Below, one piece after another: positions 27,693-37,276 of a DNA stretch of 64,000 bases. This stretch comes from Shinella zoogloeoides (lineage in GTDB: Bacteria; Pseudomonadota; Alphaproteobacteria; Rhizobiales; Rhizobiaceae). The first letter of the stretch is position 1. Each line of letters starts with the position of its first letter. The position numbers and the translations under genes are program-made. The stretch lies in NCBI RefSeq assembly GCF_020883495.1, contig NZ_CP086610.1, positions 124,001 through 188,000 of the forward strand. The letters run 5' to 3'. The notes below the pieces were generated by a model. The model saw nothing but the letters and a program-made list of their open reading frames with translations, had not been told where the DNA came from and made no database searches.

Positions 27693-29111
27693 GGTAGCGT
27701 CCGCGCACGTGGTGTAATTTCGGAGGCGCATTGAGGTGGAAACGGCGGTGGAGAATGAGCTGCCGAATTCGTTGAGCGCAAGGTGGGCACCGGGCCTGTC
27801 GGAGAAGGTGGAGTTGCAAAGCTTCAACCAGCCGAAAGGAACCCCGATGACCGACGACAGATTAGCTCTTTCCGAGCTTGCCGCGAAGAGTGGCGATAGC
27901 GATTTTCTGCGCACGATTGCCGAAAGCGTGCTGCAACTGATCATGGAAGCCGATGTTGATGGCCTGATCGGCGCTGGGCGCTATGAACGTGGCGACAGCC
28001 GCCAGACATGGCGCAACGGCTACCGCGACCGCTCGCTCGACACCCGGCTCGGCACGCTGAACCTGAAGATACCGAAGATGCGACAGGGAGCCTACTTTCC
28101 CGGCTTTCTGGAGCCGAGGAAGATGGTGGAGAAGGCGCTGGTGGCCGTGATCCAGGAGGCGTGGATCAACGGCGTCTCGACGCGCAAGGTCGATGAGCTG
28201 GTGCAGGCCATGGGCATGACCGGCATCTCCAAATCCTCCGTCTCCAAGCTGTGCAAGGATATCGACGAGCGGGTGAACGCCTTCCTCAAGCGCCCCCTTT
28301 CCGGTGACTGGCCATACCTCTGGCTCGACGCCACCTATCTGAAGGTGCGTGAGGGCGGTCGCATCGTGTCGGTGGCGGCGATAATCGCGGTGGCGGTCAA
28401 CACGGACGGGAAGAGGGAGATTGTCGGCCTGCACATCGGCCCCTCCGAAGCCGAGCCGTTCTGGACGAGCTTCCTGCGTGATCTGGTCCGCCGAGGCCTC
28501 ACCGGCGTCAAGCTGGTCATCTCCGATGCCCATGAAGGGCTGAAAGCGGCCATTACCCGTATCCTCAGCGCGACATGGCAGCGCTGCCGTGTTCATGCGA
28601 CACGCAATGCGCTGGCCTACGTTCCCAAGGGCCAGCACACCATGGTCGCCGCCGCGATCCGTCAGGCTTTCATCCAGCCCGACCATGACAATGCCGTGCA
28701 GACCTGGCGGCATGTCGCCGACCAGCTCCGCGCCAGATGGCCCAAGCTCGGTACCTTCATGGACAATGCCGAAGCCGACGTGCTGGCCTACATGGCCTTC
28801 CCCGCCCAGCACCGCACGAAATTACATTCAACGAATCCACTCGAACGCCTCAACAAGGAGGTCAAGCGCCGTGCCGATGTCGTCGGCATCTTCCCCAACG
28901 AGGACAGCATCGTTCGCCTCATCGGCGCGGTTCTGCTCGAAGCCAACGACGAATGGCAGCTCCTGAGCCGATACATGCAGGTCGAGGCAATGGCCGAGCT
29001 AAACCCACCAACAATCGAAGAGGAAACTACACTTCAGATTACACCCAGAGCCGCCTGATCATGACGGCCCGGTCCTACACCCGAAATTACACCAACTTGA
29101 CGGACGCTATC
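27693..29111 (+). mobile_element. IS256-family insertion sequence (1,419 bp) inside an OmpA-domain gene
   Basis: Terminal inverted repeats GGTAGCGTCCG...GGTGTAATTTCGG (left) and, reverse strand, GATAGCGTCCG...TGGTGTAATTTCGG (right). Perfect 8-bp target duplication AATCGACG (27685-27692 and 29112-29119). One transposase gene. Excision in silico restores the reading frame of the host gene. Confidence 0.93.
27847..29058 (+). CDS. IS256-family (mutator-type) transposase
   Basis: About 403 residues starting MTDDRLALSELAAKSG. DDE residues lie in WLDATYLKVREGG (first Asp), KLVISDAHEGLKAAI (second Asp) and HSTNPLERLNKEVKRR (Glu). The C2H-type motif region WQRCRVHATRNAL is typical. An in-frame ATG at 27736 would add 37 residues without family support. 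Confidence 0.94.
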   Translation: MTDDRLALSELAAKSGDSDFLRTIAESVLQLIMEADVDGLIGAGRYERGDSRQTWRNGYRDRSLDTRLGTLNLKIPKMRQGAYFPGFLEPRKMVEKALVAVIQEAWINGVSTRKVDELVQAMGMTGISKSSVSKLCKDIDERVNAFLKRPLSGDWPYLWLDATYLKVREGGRIVSVAAIIAVAVNTDGKREIVGLHIGPSEAEPFWTSFLRDLVRRGLTGVKLVISDAHEGLKAAITRILSATWQRCRVHATRNALAYVPKGQHTMVAAAIRQAFIQPDHDNAVQTWRHVADQLRARWPKLGTFMDNAEADVLAYMAFPAQHRTKLHSTNPLERLNKEVKRRADVVGIFPNEDSIVRLIGAVLLEANDEWQLLSRYMQVEAMAELNPPTIEEETTLQITPRAA

Positions 29112-29119
29112 AATCGACG

Positions 29120-29141
29120 TGTTGAACTCAAGCTTCAATAA
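29120..29141 (+). pseudogene. Displaced 3' end of the OmpA-domain gene
   Basis: Encodes the last residues VELKLQ and a TAA stop. With the duplicated AATCGACG it reads NRRVELKLQ, the usual OmpA-domain ending. Separated from the rest of the gene by IS256. Confidence 0.85.
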
Positions 29142-29499
29142 TGCAAAGCCACGGCGTATGACCATCACGACGCCCGTCACAATGAGGTATGCCCTCACGT
29201 GACGGTTTCGGCGTTACGCTCGCCGCTGTCACATCTGGGTCGACGTCGGCTATTTGTGACAGGGCAGCCTTAGGCCTAAAGGTCGAGGTTACACATGCCG
29301 GCGCTCACATGGCCGCTTTGGGGCCGAGAGGGGACTGTCCGGTGACTGTATGCCGAACGGCGAAGCGGACATCCACGCATGCGATTACCCGGTCCGCGTT
29401 CGGCCCTAATCCGTCTTTGAAGGTCTATCTGTTTGGGCCCGACATTTGAAAATTCATTGTTCAGGCGGGAACTGACGGATGAGCTATGGAGATAAAGCA
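29142..29499. other. Intergenic region with no recognised gene
   Basis: About 360 bp between the OmpA gene tail and the end of the PHP-ATPase unit. A short open frame on the plus strand (29189-29449) has no RBS or family resemblance. I see no terminator I trust. Confidence 0.35.
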
Positions 29500-29793
29500 T
29501 CAAGACGCGTACTTGTTAATCTCATCGAAATAAAGCCGTTCACTGTCGTCTTTGAAGGAGGATTTACTCTCAGAGAGCGATGATAGCTTCTGAAAAATGT
29601 GAGTGTATACGATCCTATGAACTTCGTTATGCAGATTGCTCTCGTCAGGGACATCCATTTGGACTTCCGCATCGAGAAATAAATCCAGTAGTGAAAGCAG
29701 TCCATCTTTGTCAATTTCGTCTATTTTGCGCCACTCGACCGACGTATCCACTTGAAAATATCCGCATCCATCTTCAATCTTTAAGATCTTCAT
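29500..29793 (-). CDS. Small protein of unknown function, partner of the PHP-ATPase
   Basis: A 97-residue acidic protein (MKILKIEDGCGYFQVDTSVE, then WRKIDEIDKDGLLSLLDLFL and a C-terminal KDDSERLYFDEINKYAS). Its start at 29793 lies inside the last codons of the PHP-ATPase gene (20-bp overlap), so the two are translationally coupled. No family recognised; helix-rich with a Leu-rich middle. An ancillary or immunity-type role is possible only by position. Confidence 0.6.
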   Translation of the reverse strand: MKILKIEDGCGYFQVDTSVEWRKIDEIDKDGLLSLLDLFLDAEVQMDVPDESNLHNEVHRIVYTHIFQKLSSLSESKSSFKDDSERLYFDEINKYAS

Positions 29794-31807
29794 AAGTCGC
29801 ACTCCGTTCTTCGTAAGTTTTCATCCCGGCCTCCAGATTTCCGAGAAGTATGTCTCGGGTCGGCAGTTCGGACCCATCTGTAGAGACAAGTCTCTTGCTC
29901 GTTGGTGGGCCGGAAAAAACTCGCCACTGGATCTCCGCGCCATCTACTTTTTTCTGAGTATATAGGAGGTAATCAGGGCGAATTGAAACGCCTACAGTGT
30001 TATTGTGCGTGACTACGACGACGGGCATCTTCCTAGACATTTCTTTTATAATTTCATTGACTTCAGACTTCAGAAAATGGTTGTCAAATGACGATTCTGG
30101 CTCATCTATGAGCAGGACATCTGCGGAATTCGCCCCCTCTATCTGGTCCAGCAAGAAAAATTCCGATCGTTCTCCTCCAGATGCAACAAGTCCATCTCTG
30201 TTCAGAATTTTATACTCAACCTTGACTAGGTATCTGCTGAAGTCAGCAGCTTCAACTGGTGAGCCGATATTTCGCAGCTCTTGTAGGAATTCATAGGGCT
30301 TATCATATTTTTTGAAGGCGGCACTGAAGCCTTTTTGCGATCTGGAAAGGTCTTTTAGTTCACCACTCCCATTAAATGGGCCAACCTGCGCAACAATCTC
30401 AAAACTACCTTTCTTCTTGCGAAGCGGCATCTTCGGTTTGCGAGCAGCTTTCACCAGTTCTTCGAATTTGGCTACAGCCCTCTTGTTAGTTGCAACTCTC
30501 AGAAGATCAACGTTCGTAACACTTGTCGTAGATGACTTCCTCTGAAGCTTCGCTTTGATGTCTTGAATAGCACTGTTAACCCAGTCCCTTTTTAGGTTCG
30601 CCTGAGTCTGGGCTCCGTGAGCAATCATCAGTTCGACGTACAGCGCTCGGAGTGCGTCCACCGGGATGTGCTTATCAATTATTGATCTATACTCAACGTT
30701 GCTGACGAGGCGCTTTGTGGACTGTATTAGCGTTTCCAGGCCAGTTAGGTTTTTCTGTTGAAATGGTTCCTCGTTGTAAATGGTAGCTTTTGAGAATGCG
30801 TCGTGCCGACTTGTGTCCCGTGCATAAGTCAACAAGGAGGACACGTACTTTTCCACGGAGTCCAAGTCCGACTTTAAGTCGATTTCGAGCATGTGGCCAA
30901 CCGCATCTTGCAGGTCTGCCAGATATTCCCTAGAGAAAAGGCTTGTTTTCGCACTAAGAAAATCTTTGAATTTTCTTTCATCTTCGACTTCATCGCGAGC
31001 AACAAGGTCGAACTGGCGTATATATCTAGTGTTCTCCGGTCCAAACCACTCGCAAATTTTTTGAAGTGTATAAGACTTTCCGGAAGAGCGATCCCCCAGC
31101 ACCACATTCAGTCCAGTTGAAAGTTTCTGTCCGTCGGGAAATATCTGGAAGTGACTGTTCCCGCCACTGCTCGACAAAGATACCTTATCTCTGTCCTTTA
31201 AGACTTGCCGAAGGGTGCCGAACGTTATTTCCTCACAATCAACATATGTCTGTTTGGTAGGGAGATTGGAAAGACCGTCACTAATTCGGCAGTCGCTGAA
31301 AAACACTGGGACGAGCATTTCGGGGTCTTTGTGGCAAGCCATGAATTTTTTAGGGCTACTGACTTCGCCGCAATGAATATGACCTTCGAACTTCTCCAAT
31401 GTTTCAGGACTTATACCCGGGTCCTTCAGATAATGTGGAATAATGATATATTGTCGGAGGTCGCCCAGAATAGACTTGAAGTCTTCATATCGCTGCGGCG
31501 ATCCGGTCTCTTTCCATCTTTGCTCGACCAAATCGCATGCATGAGCGAATGCATCTAAATTCCGTCCGTCGCCCAAGACCAAGATATGACATTTTTCAAC
31601 ATCAATTTCTATTCCTGGAAGAACCAGAATATCCAGAATAGACGTGATTTTCTCGAATTGCGCCCTGTCGAATAGATTGTGGTTTGTGATCGCAATGCAG
31701 TCTATTTCAGCATCGCGCACATAGCGCTTGAGATTGTCTTCGCTGAAAACAAAATCTTTATCCTGAGAGCTAGTCTTTGTGTGGATGTGTAAATCTATTT
31801 TTTTCAA
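29774..31807 (-). CDS. PHP-domain / ABC-type ATPase fusion (TrlF-like), candidate defence protein
   Basis: A 677-residue cytosolic fusion. Residues 1-180 form a PHP phosphoesterase domain: DLHIHT (His7, His9), AITNHN (38-44), PGIEID (64-69), IIPHYL (122-127) and SDCRISDG (171-178; canonical PHP has SD-x-H here, and the His is missing). Residues 230-677 form an SMC/ABC-type ATPase: Walker A GDRSSGKS (238-245), a long helical insertion, signature ASGGERSEFF (542-551), Walker B VLLIDEP (564-570), D-loop SSFDN and H-loop THNN (600-603). The architecture matches the TrlF-type AAA/ABC proteins, many of them in defence islands. Nuclease action triggered by phage is an inference. Lower GC than the core genes nearby. 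Confidence 0.82.
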   Translation of the reverse strand: MKKIDLHIHTKTSSQDKDFVFSEDNLKRYVRDAEIDCIAITNHNLFDRAQFEKITSILDILVLPGIEIDVEKCHILVLGDGRNLDAFAHACDLVEQRWKETGSPQRYEDFKSILGDLRQYIIIPHYLKDPGISPETLEKFEGHIHCGEVSSPKKFMACHKDPEMLVPVFFSDCRISDGLSNLPTKQTYVDCEEITFGTLRQVLKDRDKVSLSSSGGNSHFQIFPDGQKLSTGLNVVLGDRSSGKSYTLQKICEWFGPENTRYIRQFDLVARDEVEDERKFKDFLSAKTSLFSREYLADLQDAVGHMLEIDLKSDLDSVEKYVSSLLTYARDTSRHDAFSKATIYNEEPFQQKNLTGLETLIQSTKRLVSNVEYRSIIDKHIPVDALRALYVELMIAHGAQTQANLKRDWVNSAIQDIKAKLQRKSSTTSVTNVDLLRVATNKRAVAKFEELVKAARKPKMPLRKKKGSFEIVAQVGPFNGSGELKDLSRSQKGFSAAFKKYDKPYEFLQELRNIGSPVEAADFSRYLVKVEYKILNRDGLVASGGERSEFFLLDQIEGANSADVLLIDEPESSFDNHFLKSEVNEIIKEMSRKMPVVVVTHNNTVGVSIRPDYLLYTQKKVDGAEIQWRVFSGPPTSKRLVSTDGSELPTRDILLGNLEAGMKTYEERSATYEDLKD

Positions 31808-32235
31808 GCTAACACCCCTCCATCCCGCAACAATCTAATATCGGACTCGGAAGGAGGAAACCATACGAGTTAGTTGCACTTTTTTCTGCGAGGCAACCTA
31901 GTGCTCCGCTATTACGAATATCCATTTCTGTCCGTCGGTAACCTAGAACCTGTCGGTGACGAGAGGGTCCTAATTGGGCAGGACCTGTCGTAGAGTGAAT
32001 GTCCGTTCGTTGCGCACACGCGCCATGACGACGCTTCATAGGTATGGCCGCTTTTGAGCATCTCACCAGCTTGCCTTTACGTCCTACTTTAAGGCGCTTT
32101 GCGGTCACGTCCGCTGACCTCGCCCCCAGTTTTGCCCAGCTTACGGTTCCCTCCACGTCGATTGGTGGGGCCTTTCCCGGAGCGTGCGGGCCGCGAGCGA
32201 CCTGGAGGTGTCAGGAGGAGGCCAAATATGCCATA
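31808..32235. other. Intergenic region with no recognised gene
   Basis: About 430 bp upstream of the PHP-ATPase gene and downstream of the 350-residue gene. It must hold the promoter of the PHP-ATPase unit. Open frames here on both strands lack RBS and family resemblance, and I could not identify a repeat, tRNA or terminator. Confidence 0.35.
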
Positions 32236-33288
32236 TCAGTCATGAATTGGCAGCTCTTTGGCTGGAAACTCAAAGCTGGTTTCATCGAGTCTCGGCCCCA
32301 TAACCCGCGTCGGTAAATTCCGTGCAGGTTCATGACCTCGATGATGCCCTTTGACGAGGGCGACTTTGCCACTGCGATAGTGCCTTTCATGCTCGGACAC
32401 CCAGTGACGTGCGGGTCCATTCCGTGTGTCGATCACCTGTCGCTGGAATTCAAGTCGAGCGGTCCTCTCTGCCATGTGCGCAGCAGCCTGCGGGCCGATC
32501 CGGATCGTCAGATGAGACTTTTGGGCGCCAAGGATCCACGGCTTGCCGAACTTCCGGGCGGTCTTGATGTCCTTCTGGGTGAACGTCGTGGTCTCCGTTG
32601 GAATGATTCCGCCCAGATCCGGGGACACTAGCATGGCAAATAGGGCGTAAGGAATGAACAGATCGGAACCCGTTTCAACCACTTGCACGGTGCGCATCCC
32701 GGTGATCTTTTCCGGCGATGCACCCGTTCGCATGTAAAACTCGACCATGGATTGGCTCAGGTCGACTTCGATGTTGTCATAGTCCAGAGTGCCAGACGCG
32801 CTCCGCCTGACTATCAGGGCACATAGAGGATCGACGATTCCTTTCTCCAAGCGCTTGTGAAACATAGTCACGCGCACACAATCCGTATTTCGGCCGTCAA
32901 GCAGGTAACCACGTAGCCCTTTGCCTATGGGGTTGTCATCAAACCTCGCGAAAGCCGAACCGCGCTCAAAACGGGCTATACTTAGGGCCCGATCATCGAA
33001 CTCCACCCAGACAACTGGAGACGGGAGCTTGACCTCCCCGAGGATGGCGAGAGCGGGTGGGTTCCCTTCGCCTGCGTTCTCGGTGACAGCCTCATGAAGC
33101 GTATCCGCATAGGCGGCAGCCAAATGATCGAGAAGGTACACCTTTGCCTGACATAACGCATCGACCGCGTACTCCCGAAAATGCTTAAGATTTTCAGACG
33201 GTGCAAAGCGCCAGACCACGTCCTCTACAGGTATTGATTTTCCCGCAATCGATGAACCGTATATGGAAATCAGTGACTTATAGAGCAT
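32236..33288 (-). CDS. Unknown island protein, 350 residues
   Basis: Starts MLYKSLISIYGSSIAGKSIP with AGGTG six bases before the ATG. No TM segments or signal peptide. The middle (VWVEFDDRALSIARFERGS, CVRVTMFHKRLEKGIVDPLCAL) looks like a folded alpha/beta domain. The C-terminal part (MAERTARLEFQRQVIDTRNG, then HWVSEHERHYRSGKVALVKGH and HRGH) recalls a His/Arg-rich motif seen in uncharacterised phage- and island-borne proteins. I do not recognise a function. It does not appear coupled to either neighbour. Confidence 0.6.
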   Translation of the reverse strand: MLYKSLISIYGSSIAGKSIPVEDVVWRFAPSENLKHFREYAVDALCQAKVYLLDHLAAAYADTLHEAVTENAGEGNPPALAILGEVKLPSPVVWVEFDDRALSIARFERGSAFARFDDNPIGKGLRGYLLDGRNTDCVRVTMFHKRLEKGIVDPLCALIVRRSASGTLDYDNIEVDLSQSMVEFYMRTGASPEKITGMRTVQVVETGSDLFIPYALFAMLVSPDLGGIIPTETTTFTQKDIKTARKFGKPWILGAQKSHLTIRIGPQAAAHMAERTARLEFQRQVIDTRNGPARHWVSEHERHYRSGKVALVKGHHRGHEPARNLPTRVMGPRLDETSFEFPAKELPIHD

Positions 33289-33576
33289 TGCTTTACACCT
33301 TTAACTGTTCCGCGCTGATCGGCCCGCCACTGAGGAAACGGGTCCTGGCCAATACGCTTCGTAGCGTGTGCCGAGTGTGAAAGCGGACGTACCTTATCTG
33401 CTCCACGATCAGTACCGCCGCGGCATCCACAAGGATCGATGCCATACACGCCAGGAACCTCAATGCACGAAAACATAAATGTCCACAGCAACAATATACC
33501 GACATGGGATGCAGTGGCCCCGTCGGTAACTGCTCATTGAACCGCCCCGGCTTTACCGGAGACCGTTTGGCTTAAG

Positions 33577-34482
33577 TTATGCGGCCATGGCTGGTGCGTC
33601 CAGCATGGCGTAGTATCGTTCTTCGGCCTCGGCTGGCGGTATGTTGCCGATGGGCTCCAGAAGGCGGCGGTTGTTGAACCAATCGACCCATTCGAGCGTG
33701 GCGAACTCCACGGCTTCGAAGTTGCGCCATGGTCCTCGCCGATGGATGACCTCGGCCTTGTAAAGACCGTTGATCGTTTCGGCGAGAGCATTGTCGTAAC
33801 TATCACCAACGCTTCCGACAGACGGCTCGATGCCTGCCTCCGCCAGCCGTTCGGAATAGCGAATGGATACGTATTGCGAGCCGCGGTCGGAATGATGAAC
33901 CAGCCCACTGCGTTTGACGGGCCGCCGATCATGAAGCGCCTGGTCGAGGGCATCAAGCAAAAAGCCCGCATGGGCCGCCCGGCTTGCCCGCCAACCCACG
34001 ATACGGCGAGCGAAGGCATCAATGACGAAGGCCACGTAAACGAAGCCCTGCCAAGTCGCGACATAGGTGAAATCGGATAACCACAGCATGTTCGGCGCGG
34101 GAGCGAAGAACTGTCGGTTCACCCGGTCTAGCGGGCATGGAGCGGACTTGTCCGACACGGTGGTTTTGACTGGCTTGCCGCGAATGACGCCTTGAAGCCC
34201 CATCATTCTCATAAGCCGAGCGACGGTGCAGCGGGCAACGTCGTAACCTTCTCGCTGCAACTGCCGCCAGACTTTGCGCACGCCATAGACCTGGAAGTTC
34301 TCGTTGAACACCCGGCGTATCTCGATCTTCAGGGCCATGTCGCGTCGGGTGCGGGCCGATAGGCGGTCCACGTCCGTGCGTTTGGCAACGACCTCATAGT
34401 AGGTGGACGGGGCAATCGGCAGCAGCCTGCAGATCGGCTCGACCCCGAGCACCGAGCGGTGTGCATCGATGAAGGAAATCAT
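33577..34482 (-). CDS. IS3-family transposase OrfB
   Basis: A 301-residue DDE transposase. N-terminal HTH_21-like region ([20 protein letters not shown]), then the rve core: [20 protein letters not shown] (first Asp), [15 protein letters not shown] (second Asp) and [19 protein letters not shown] (Glu). Overlaps orfA by 4 bp, consistent with -1 frameshifting. Confidence 0.95.
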   Translation of the reverse strand: MISFIDAHRSVLGVEPICRLLPIAPSTYYEVVAKRTDVDRLSARTRRDMALKIEIRRVFNENFQVYGVRKVWRQLQREGYDVARCTVARLMRMMGLQGVIRGKPVKTTVSDKSAPCPLDRVNRQFFAPAPNMLWLSDFTYVATWQGFVYVAFVIDAFARRIVGWRASRAAHAGFLLDALDQALHDRRPVKRSGLVHHSDRGSQYVSIRYSERLAEAGIEPSVGSVGDSYDNALAETINGLYKAEVIHRRGPWRNFEAVEFATLEWVDWFNNRRLLEPIGNIPPAEAEERYYAMLDAPAMAA

Positions 34483-34808
34483 CGCTTCAGTGGGCGGTCG
34501 AGCTCCGCCTGGGCAAAATACGCAGAGGCCTTGCGTAAAATCTCATTCGCCTGACGAAGCTCCCGGTTCTCCCGCTCCAAAGCCTTTATCTTCTCCGCCA
34601 CGTCACTCGGCAAACCTGCACGCTTGCCGCTGTCGACCTCGGCCTTCTTCACCCATTCATTGAGCGTATGCGCCGAGCAACCGATCTTGGCCGCTATGGA
34701 AGATACAGCCGCCCACCGGGAAGGATGTTCGGCTTCATGATCGGCCACCATTCGAACGGCGCGGGCGCGGACTTCAGAAGAAAATTTGTTCGTCGTCTTG
34801 CTTGTCAT
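34479..34808 (-). CDS. IS3-family transposase OrfA
   Basis: A 109-residue DNA-binding subunit: [23 protein letters not shown] around [20 protein letters not shown], and a leucine-zipper helix [20 protein letters not shown]. Confidence 0.94.
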   Translation of the reverse strand: MTSKTTNKFSSEVRARAVRMVADHEAEHPSRWAAVSSIAAKIGCSAHTLNEWVKKAEVDSGKRAGLPSDVAEKIKALERENRELRQANEILRKASAYFAQAELDRPLKR

Positions 34809-34959
34809 AGACCCTACTTCTCACGAGTTGGGGTCTCCGGCAAAGCCGGGGCGGTTCAGCAGGCAAGCCTTCCCTGTTCAAGTGAGGGGGCTCACCTGCT
34901 GCAATGTTTGTGTTTTCGATAACTGGTCAGGGCTGGGTGGTAAGGTGTGTACTACACAC

Positions 34960-35628
34960 TCACTTGCCCGCCGAGGTAGGCTTCTTAGCGGGTTTCGGTT
35001 TTTCGAGTTTTAGGAGGCCGAAGCTCTTGAGAGCTTTCCTACCAAGGCCAGCTATTTCGAACACTGTCTTCTGCCCCGATTGAACGGTAATCTTCAGTTC
35101 CGCCTTCACATAATGCTCTCCTTCCTTCGCGAGCAATGGTTTGGAGAACCGGCTGGGCGTCAACTTGACGGTCTGTGTCGAGTTTTCACGACGCTTGTCT
35201 CTAGCCGCTGCTGCTTTGGTGTGCTTGTCTTCCTGTATACCCTTAACGTGCTCGTCGACTTTCGCCGAAACGAGCCGTTCGCTCCAGGCGCCGAGCAGCA
35301 AACCGTTAAACGTGCGGACCCAGCTTCCGCTCGCATTCGGCCCAAAGCCGACGGCGAATTTGATCGCAAACCTTAGTGGGGGGTCCCCTTTGTGCTTCCC
35401 GGGCTGCGGCTTTCGCTTTTCGCTCGCCCACTCTGGGTGTTCGCAAAACGTCTGCCATTCATCGATGTCGGATGAAAGGCGCGATACGATGCGATAGATT
35501 TTTACTGCGTACTTACGGGATTGGGGTGCCTCCAATGTGCCCACCGTGGCAAGTTTCGCCCTGATTTTGAGTAGCTTGGCGACGCAGGATCTTTCGGAAC
35601 GCTGCTTCAGTGTCGATTTAGACGTCAT
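34960..35628 (-). CDS. Unknown basic island protein, 222 residues
   Basis: A Lys/Arg-rich protein (MTSKSTLKQRSERSCVAKLL at the start and LLKLEKPKPAKKPTSAGK at the end), with a central region LRFAIKFAVGFGPNASGSWV and RTFNGLLLGAWSERL. Its start overlaps the end of the AlpA-type gene by 11 bp, so the two are co-transcribed. The charge suggests nucleic-acid binding. No family recognised. Confidence 0.6.
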   Translation of the reverse strand: MTSKSTLKQRSERSCVAKLLKIRAKLATVGTLEAPQSRKYAVKIYRIVSRLSSDIDEWQTFCEHPEWASEKRKPQPGKHKGDPPLRFAIKFAVGFGPNASGSWVRTFNGLLLGAWSERLVSAKVDEHVKGIQEDKHTKAAAARDKRRENSTQTVKLTPSRFSKPLLAKEGEHYVKAELKITVQSGQKTVFEIAGLGRKALKSFGLLKLEKPKPAKKPTSAGK

Positions 35629-35830
35629 GACCTGCCTCCGTTTCGAGGCGACGGATGAGGGCTACTATGTCTTGCTCACGCCACACCGTCGTCCTCGGCC
35701 CGAGCTTCACGGGGCGCGGGTATTCACCCGTGCCGACTTTTTTGAGCCAGCTAGAACGGCTGATTGGGATTGGGCCTTTGGGGGCGATAATTTCCTTGAG
35801 CCGCAACAAGCGGTTGATCTTATTCTCCAT
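35618..35830 (-). CDS. AlpA-type helix-turn-helix regulator (excisionase-like)
   Basis: A 70-residue winged-helix/MerR-like protein: INRLLRLKEIIAPKGPIPIS, RSSWLKKVGTGEYPRPVKLG and TTVWREQDIVALIRRLETE match the AlpA/Xis signature (recognition helix, then F/Y-P-x-P-V-x-L wing). ATG 35830 has GGAGG at the right spacing. AlpA proteins activate or act as excisionases for P4-like integrases, so this may control excision of the island. Confidence 0.8.
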   Translation of the reverse strand: MENKINRLLRLKEIIAPKGPIPISRSSWLKKVGTGEYPRPVKLGPRTTVWREQDIVALIRRLETEAGHDV

Positions 35831-35914
35831 TTTGACCTCCGTTGAGTTTCTCTGATTGGAGGTCTCTATAAATACACTTCGCCGCCTATCGTGCCACAAG
35901 CGCCTAATTCCGTT

Positions 35915-36328
35915 TTAGGTGTCAAAATCGCCTTTTGATGTGAGTTTTTTTCGCCAGCGAACGGCATGCTTAAGGGCAGTATGAACCATGCTGTTTGTGA
36001 TGTCTTTTTCTAATGATTTCAGTATAAACCCGACCATATAAGATTCATTTGTGCTCATTTCATTGTTATTTGAGCCTATTGTTTTTGGAAATTTAATATC
36101 AAGAAAATTTTCTATTAAAACAATACAGAATTCTGCTGCGCAATTTACTGCGAAGTTTGATCGCCTTCCACGTGGTTTTTTAATAATCATCTCGAGATGT
36201 GCTATAAATTGAAGTATCTCCATTTTCCCCTTATCCGAGAGGAAATGGTCGTCTGGGGTCTTTCGGCAATAGCTTTCGAAATGGTATATATGGTCTTCTT
36301 GTATATTAAGAGATGCCTCAAGTATAAT
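35915..36328 (-). pseudogene. Unknown gene, C-terminal part (split by IS3)
   Basis: Encodes SLNIQEDHIYHFESYCRKTP and the rest of a 234-residue protein whose N-terminus lies at 37599-37893. An internal ATG at 36223 could still give a 102-residue product (MEILQFIAHLEMIIKKPRGR). AT-rich relative to the core genome, suggesting foreign origin. No family recognised. Confidence 0.75.
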
Positions 36329-36346
36329 TGACCTGCCACTGAAGTT

Positions 36347-37276
36347 TCATCCGGCTGCGATTAGAGCCTCGGCGGTTTTTGATACGCCACATGGCGCGGT
36401 GGTAGCAACCGGCGGAAATGCGAAGCTTCCATATTGCGTAGCGTTGGAGCCGGTTGTGGCGATGATCCCTGCATAGTCCGCTGGGGTCTGGTAGCCGAGC
36501 GATGAGTGCGGCCGGAAATTGTTGTAGTCGTCGGCCCATTCCGCAATGGCGCTACGGGCATGATCAAGACCGAAGAACAGGCTCTCGTTGAGCAACTCAT
36601 CGCGCATGCGGCCGTTGAAGCTCTCGACATAGCCGTTTTGCATTGGCTTTCCCGGTGCGATGTAGTGCCACTCGACCTTGTGATCCTTCGACCAGGCGAG
36701 GATGGCATTCGAGGTCAGTTCTGTCCCGTTGTCTGAGACAATCATGCCCGGCTTGCCTCGTCGCTCGATAAGCGTCGTCAGTTCTCGCGCGACGCGGCGA
36801 CCGGAGATCGATGTATCCGGGATCGCTGCCAGGCATTCGCGCGTGACGTCGTCAACCACATTGAGGATGCGGAAGCGCCTGCCGCAAGCGAATTGATCGT
36901 GGACGAAATCCAGAGACCAGCGGGCATTGGCCTTTGCTACGACGAGGATCGGCGCACGCGTGCCAACAGCACGACGCCTGGCTTTCCGCTTGCGCACGGA
37001 AAGACCTTCCTCGCGGTAGAGCCGGTAGATGCGATTGACACCGGACGGCTCTCCGTCTCGTCGAAGCAAGATGAACAATCGACGATAGCCGAACCGGCGA
37101 CGCTCCTTGGCCAGATCGCGCAACTTCGCTCGCAGCTCGATCTCCGGCGGTCGTGTGGATCGATAGCGGATCGTCTTTCGGTCGGCAGATATGATCTGGC
37201 AGGCCCGCCGTTCCGAAAGCCCCATTGTGACCTTCAGATGCGCGACGGCTTCACGCTTGGCGGCAGGCCCTACCAT
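36347..37276 (-). CDS. IS3-family transposase OrfB
   Basis: A 309-residue DDE transposase: [20 protein letters not shown] (first Asp), [15 protein letters not shown] (second Asp) and [20 protein letters not shown] (Glu). The ending [17 protein letters not shown] is typical of this family. Confidence 0.95.
   Translation of the reverse strand: MVGPAAKREAVAHLKVTMGLSERRACQIISADRKTIRYRSTRPPEIELRAKLRDLAKERRRFGYRRLFILLRRDGEPSGVNRIYRLYREEGLSVRKRKARRRAVGTRAPILVVAKANARWSLDFVHDQFACGRRFRILNVVDDVTRECLAAIPDTSISGRRVARELTTLIERRGKPGMIVSDNGTELTSNAILAWSKDHKVEWHYIAPGKPMQNGYVESFNGRMRDELLNESLFFGLDHARSAIAEWADDYNNFRPHSSLGYQTPADYAGIIATTGSNATQYGSFAFPPVATTAPCGVSKTAEALIAAG

Larger units (their letters stand above)
33538..34858 (-). 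mobile_element. IS3-family insertion sequence (1,321 bp)
   Basis: Terminal inverted repeats start TGAACCGCCCCGGCTTTACC (left) and, reverse strand, TGAACCGCCCCGGCTTTGCC (right), with GGAGACC following in both. Contains overlapping orfA and orfB. No matching 3- to 5-bp target duplication is visible (CAT before, GCA after), so it may be old or have lost one flank by deletion. Confidence 0.9.

Noticed and set aside
29189..29449. 86-codon frame after the OmpA gene
   Set aside because: No RBS and no family resemblance; composition looks non-coding.
31809..32156. 115-codon frame on the minus strand upstream of the PHP-ATPase
   Set aside because: Its end abuts the PHP-ATPase start, but the sequence has no recognisable domain or RBS.
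33289..33537. Possible target gene of the IS3 element at 33538
   Set aside because: Joining its flanks gives no open frame and there is no target duplication, so no broken gene can be claimed.
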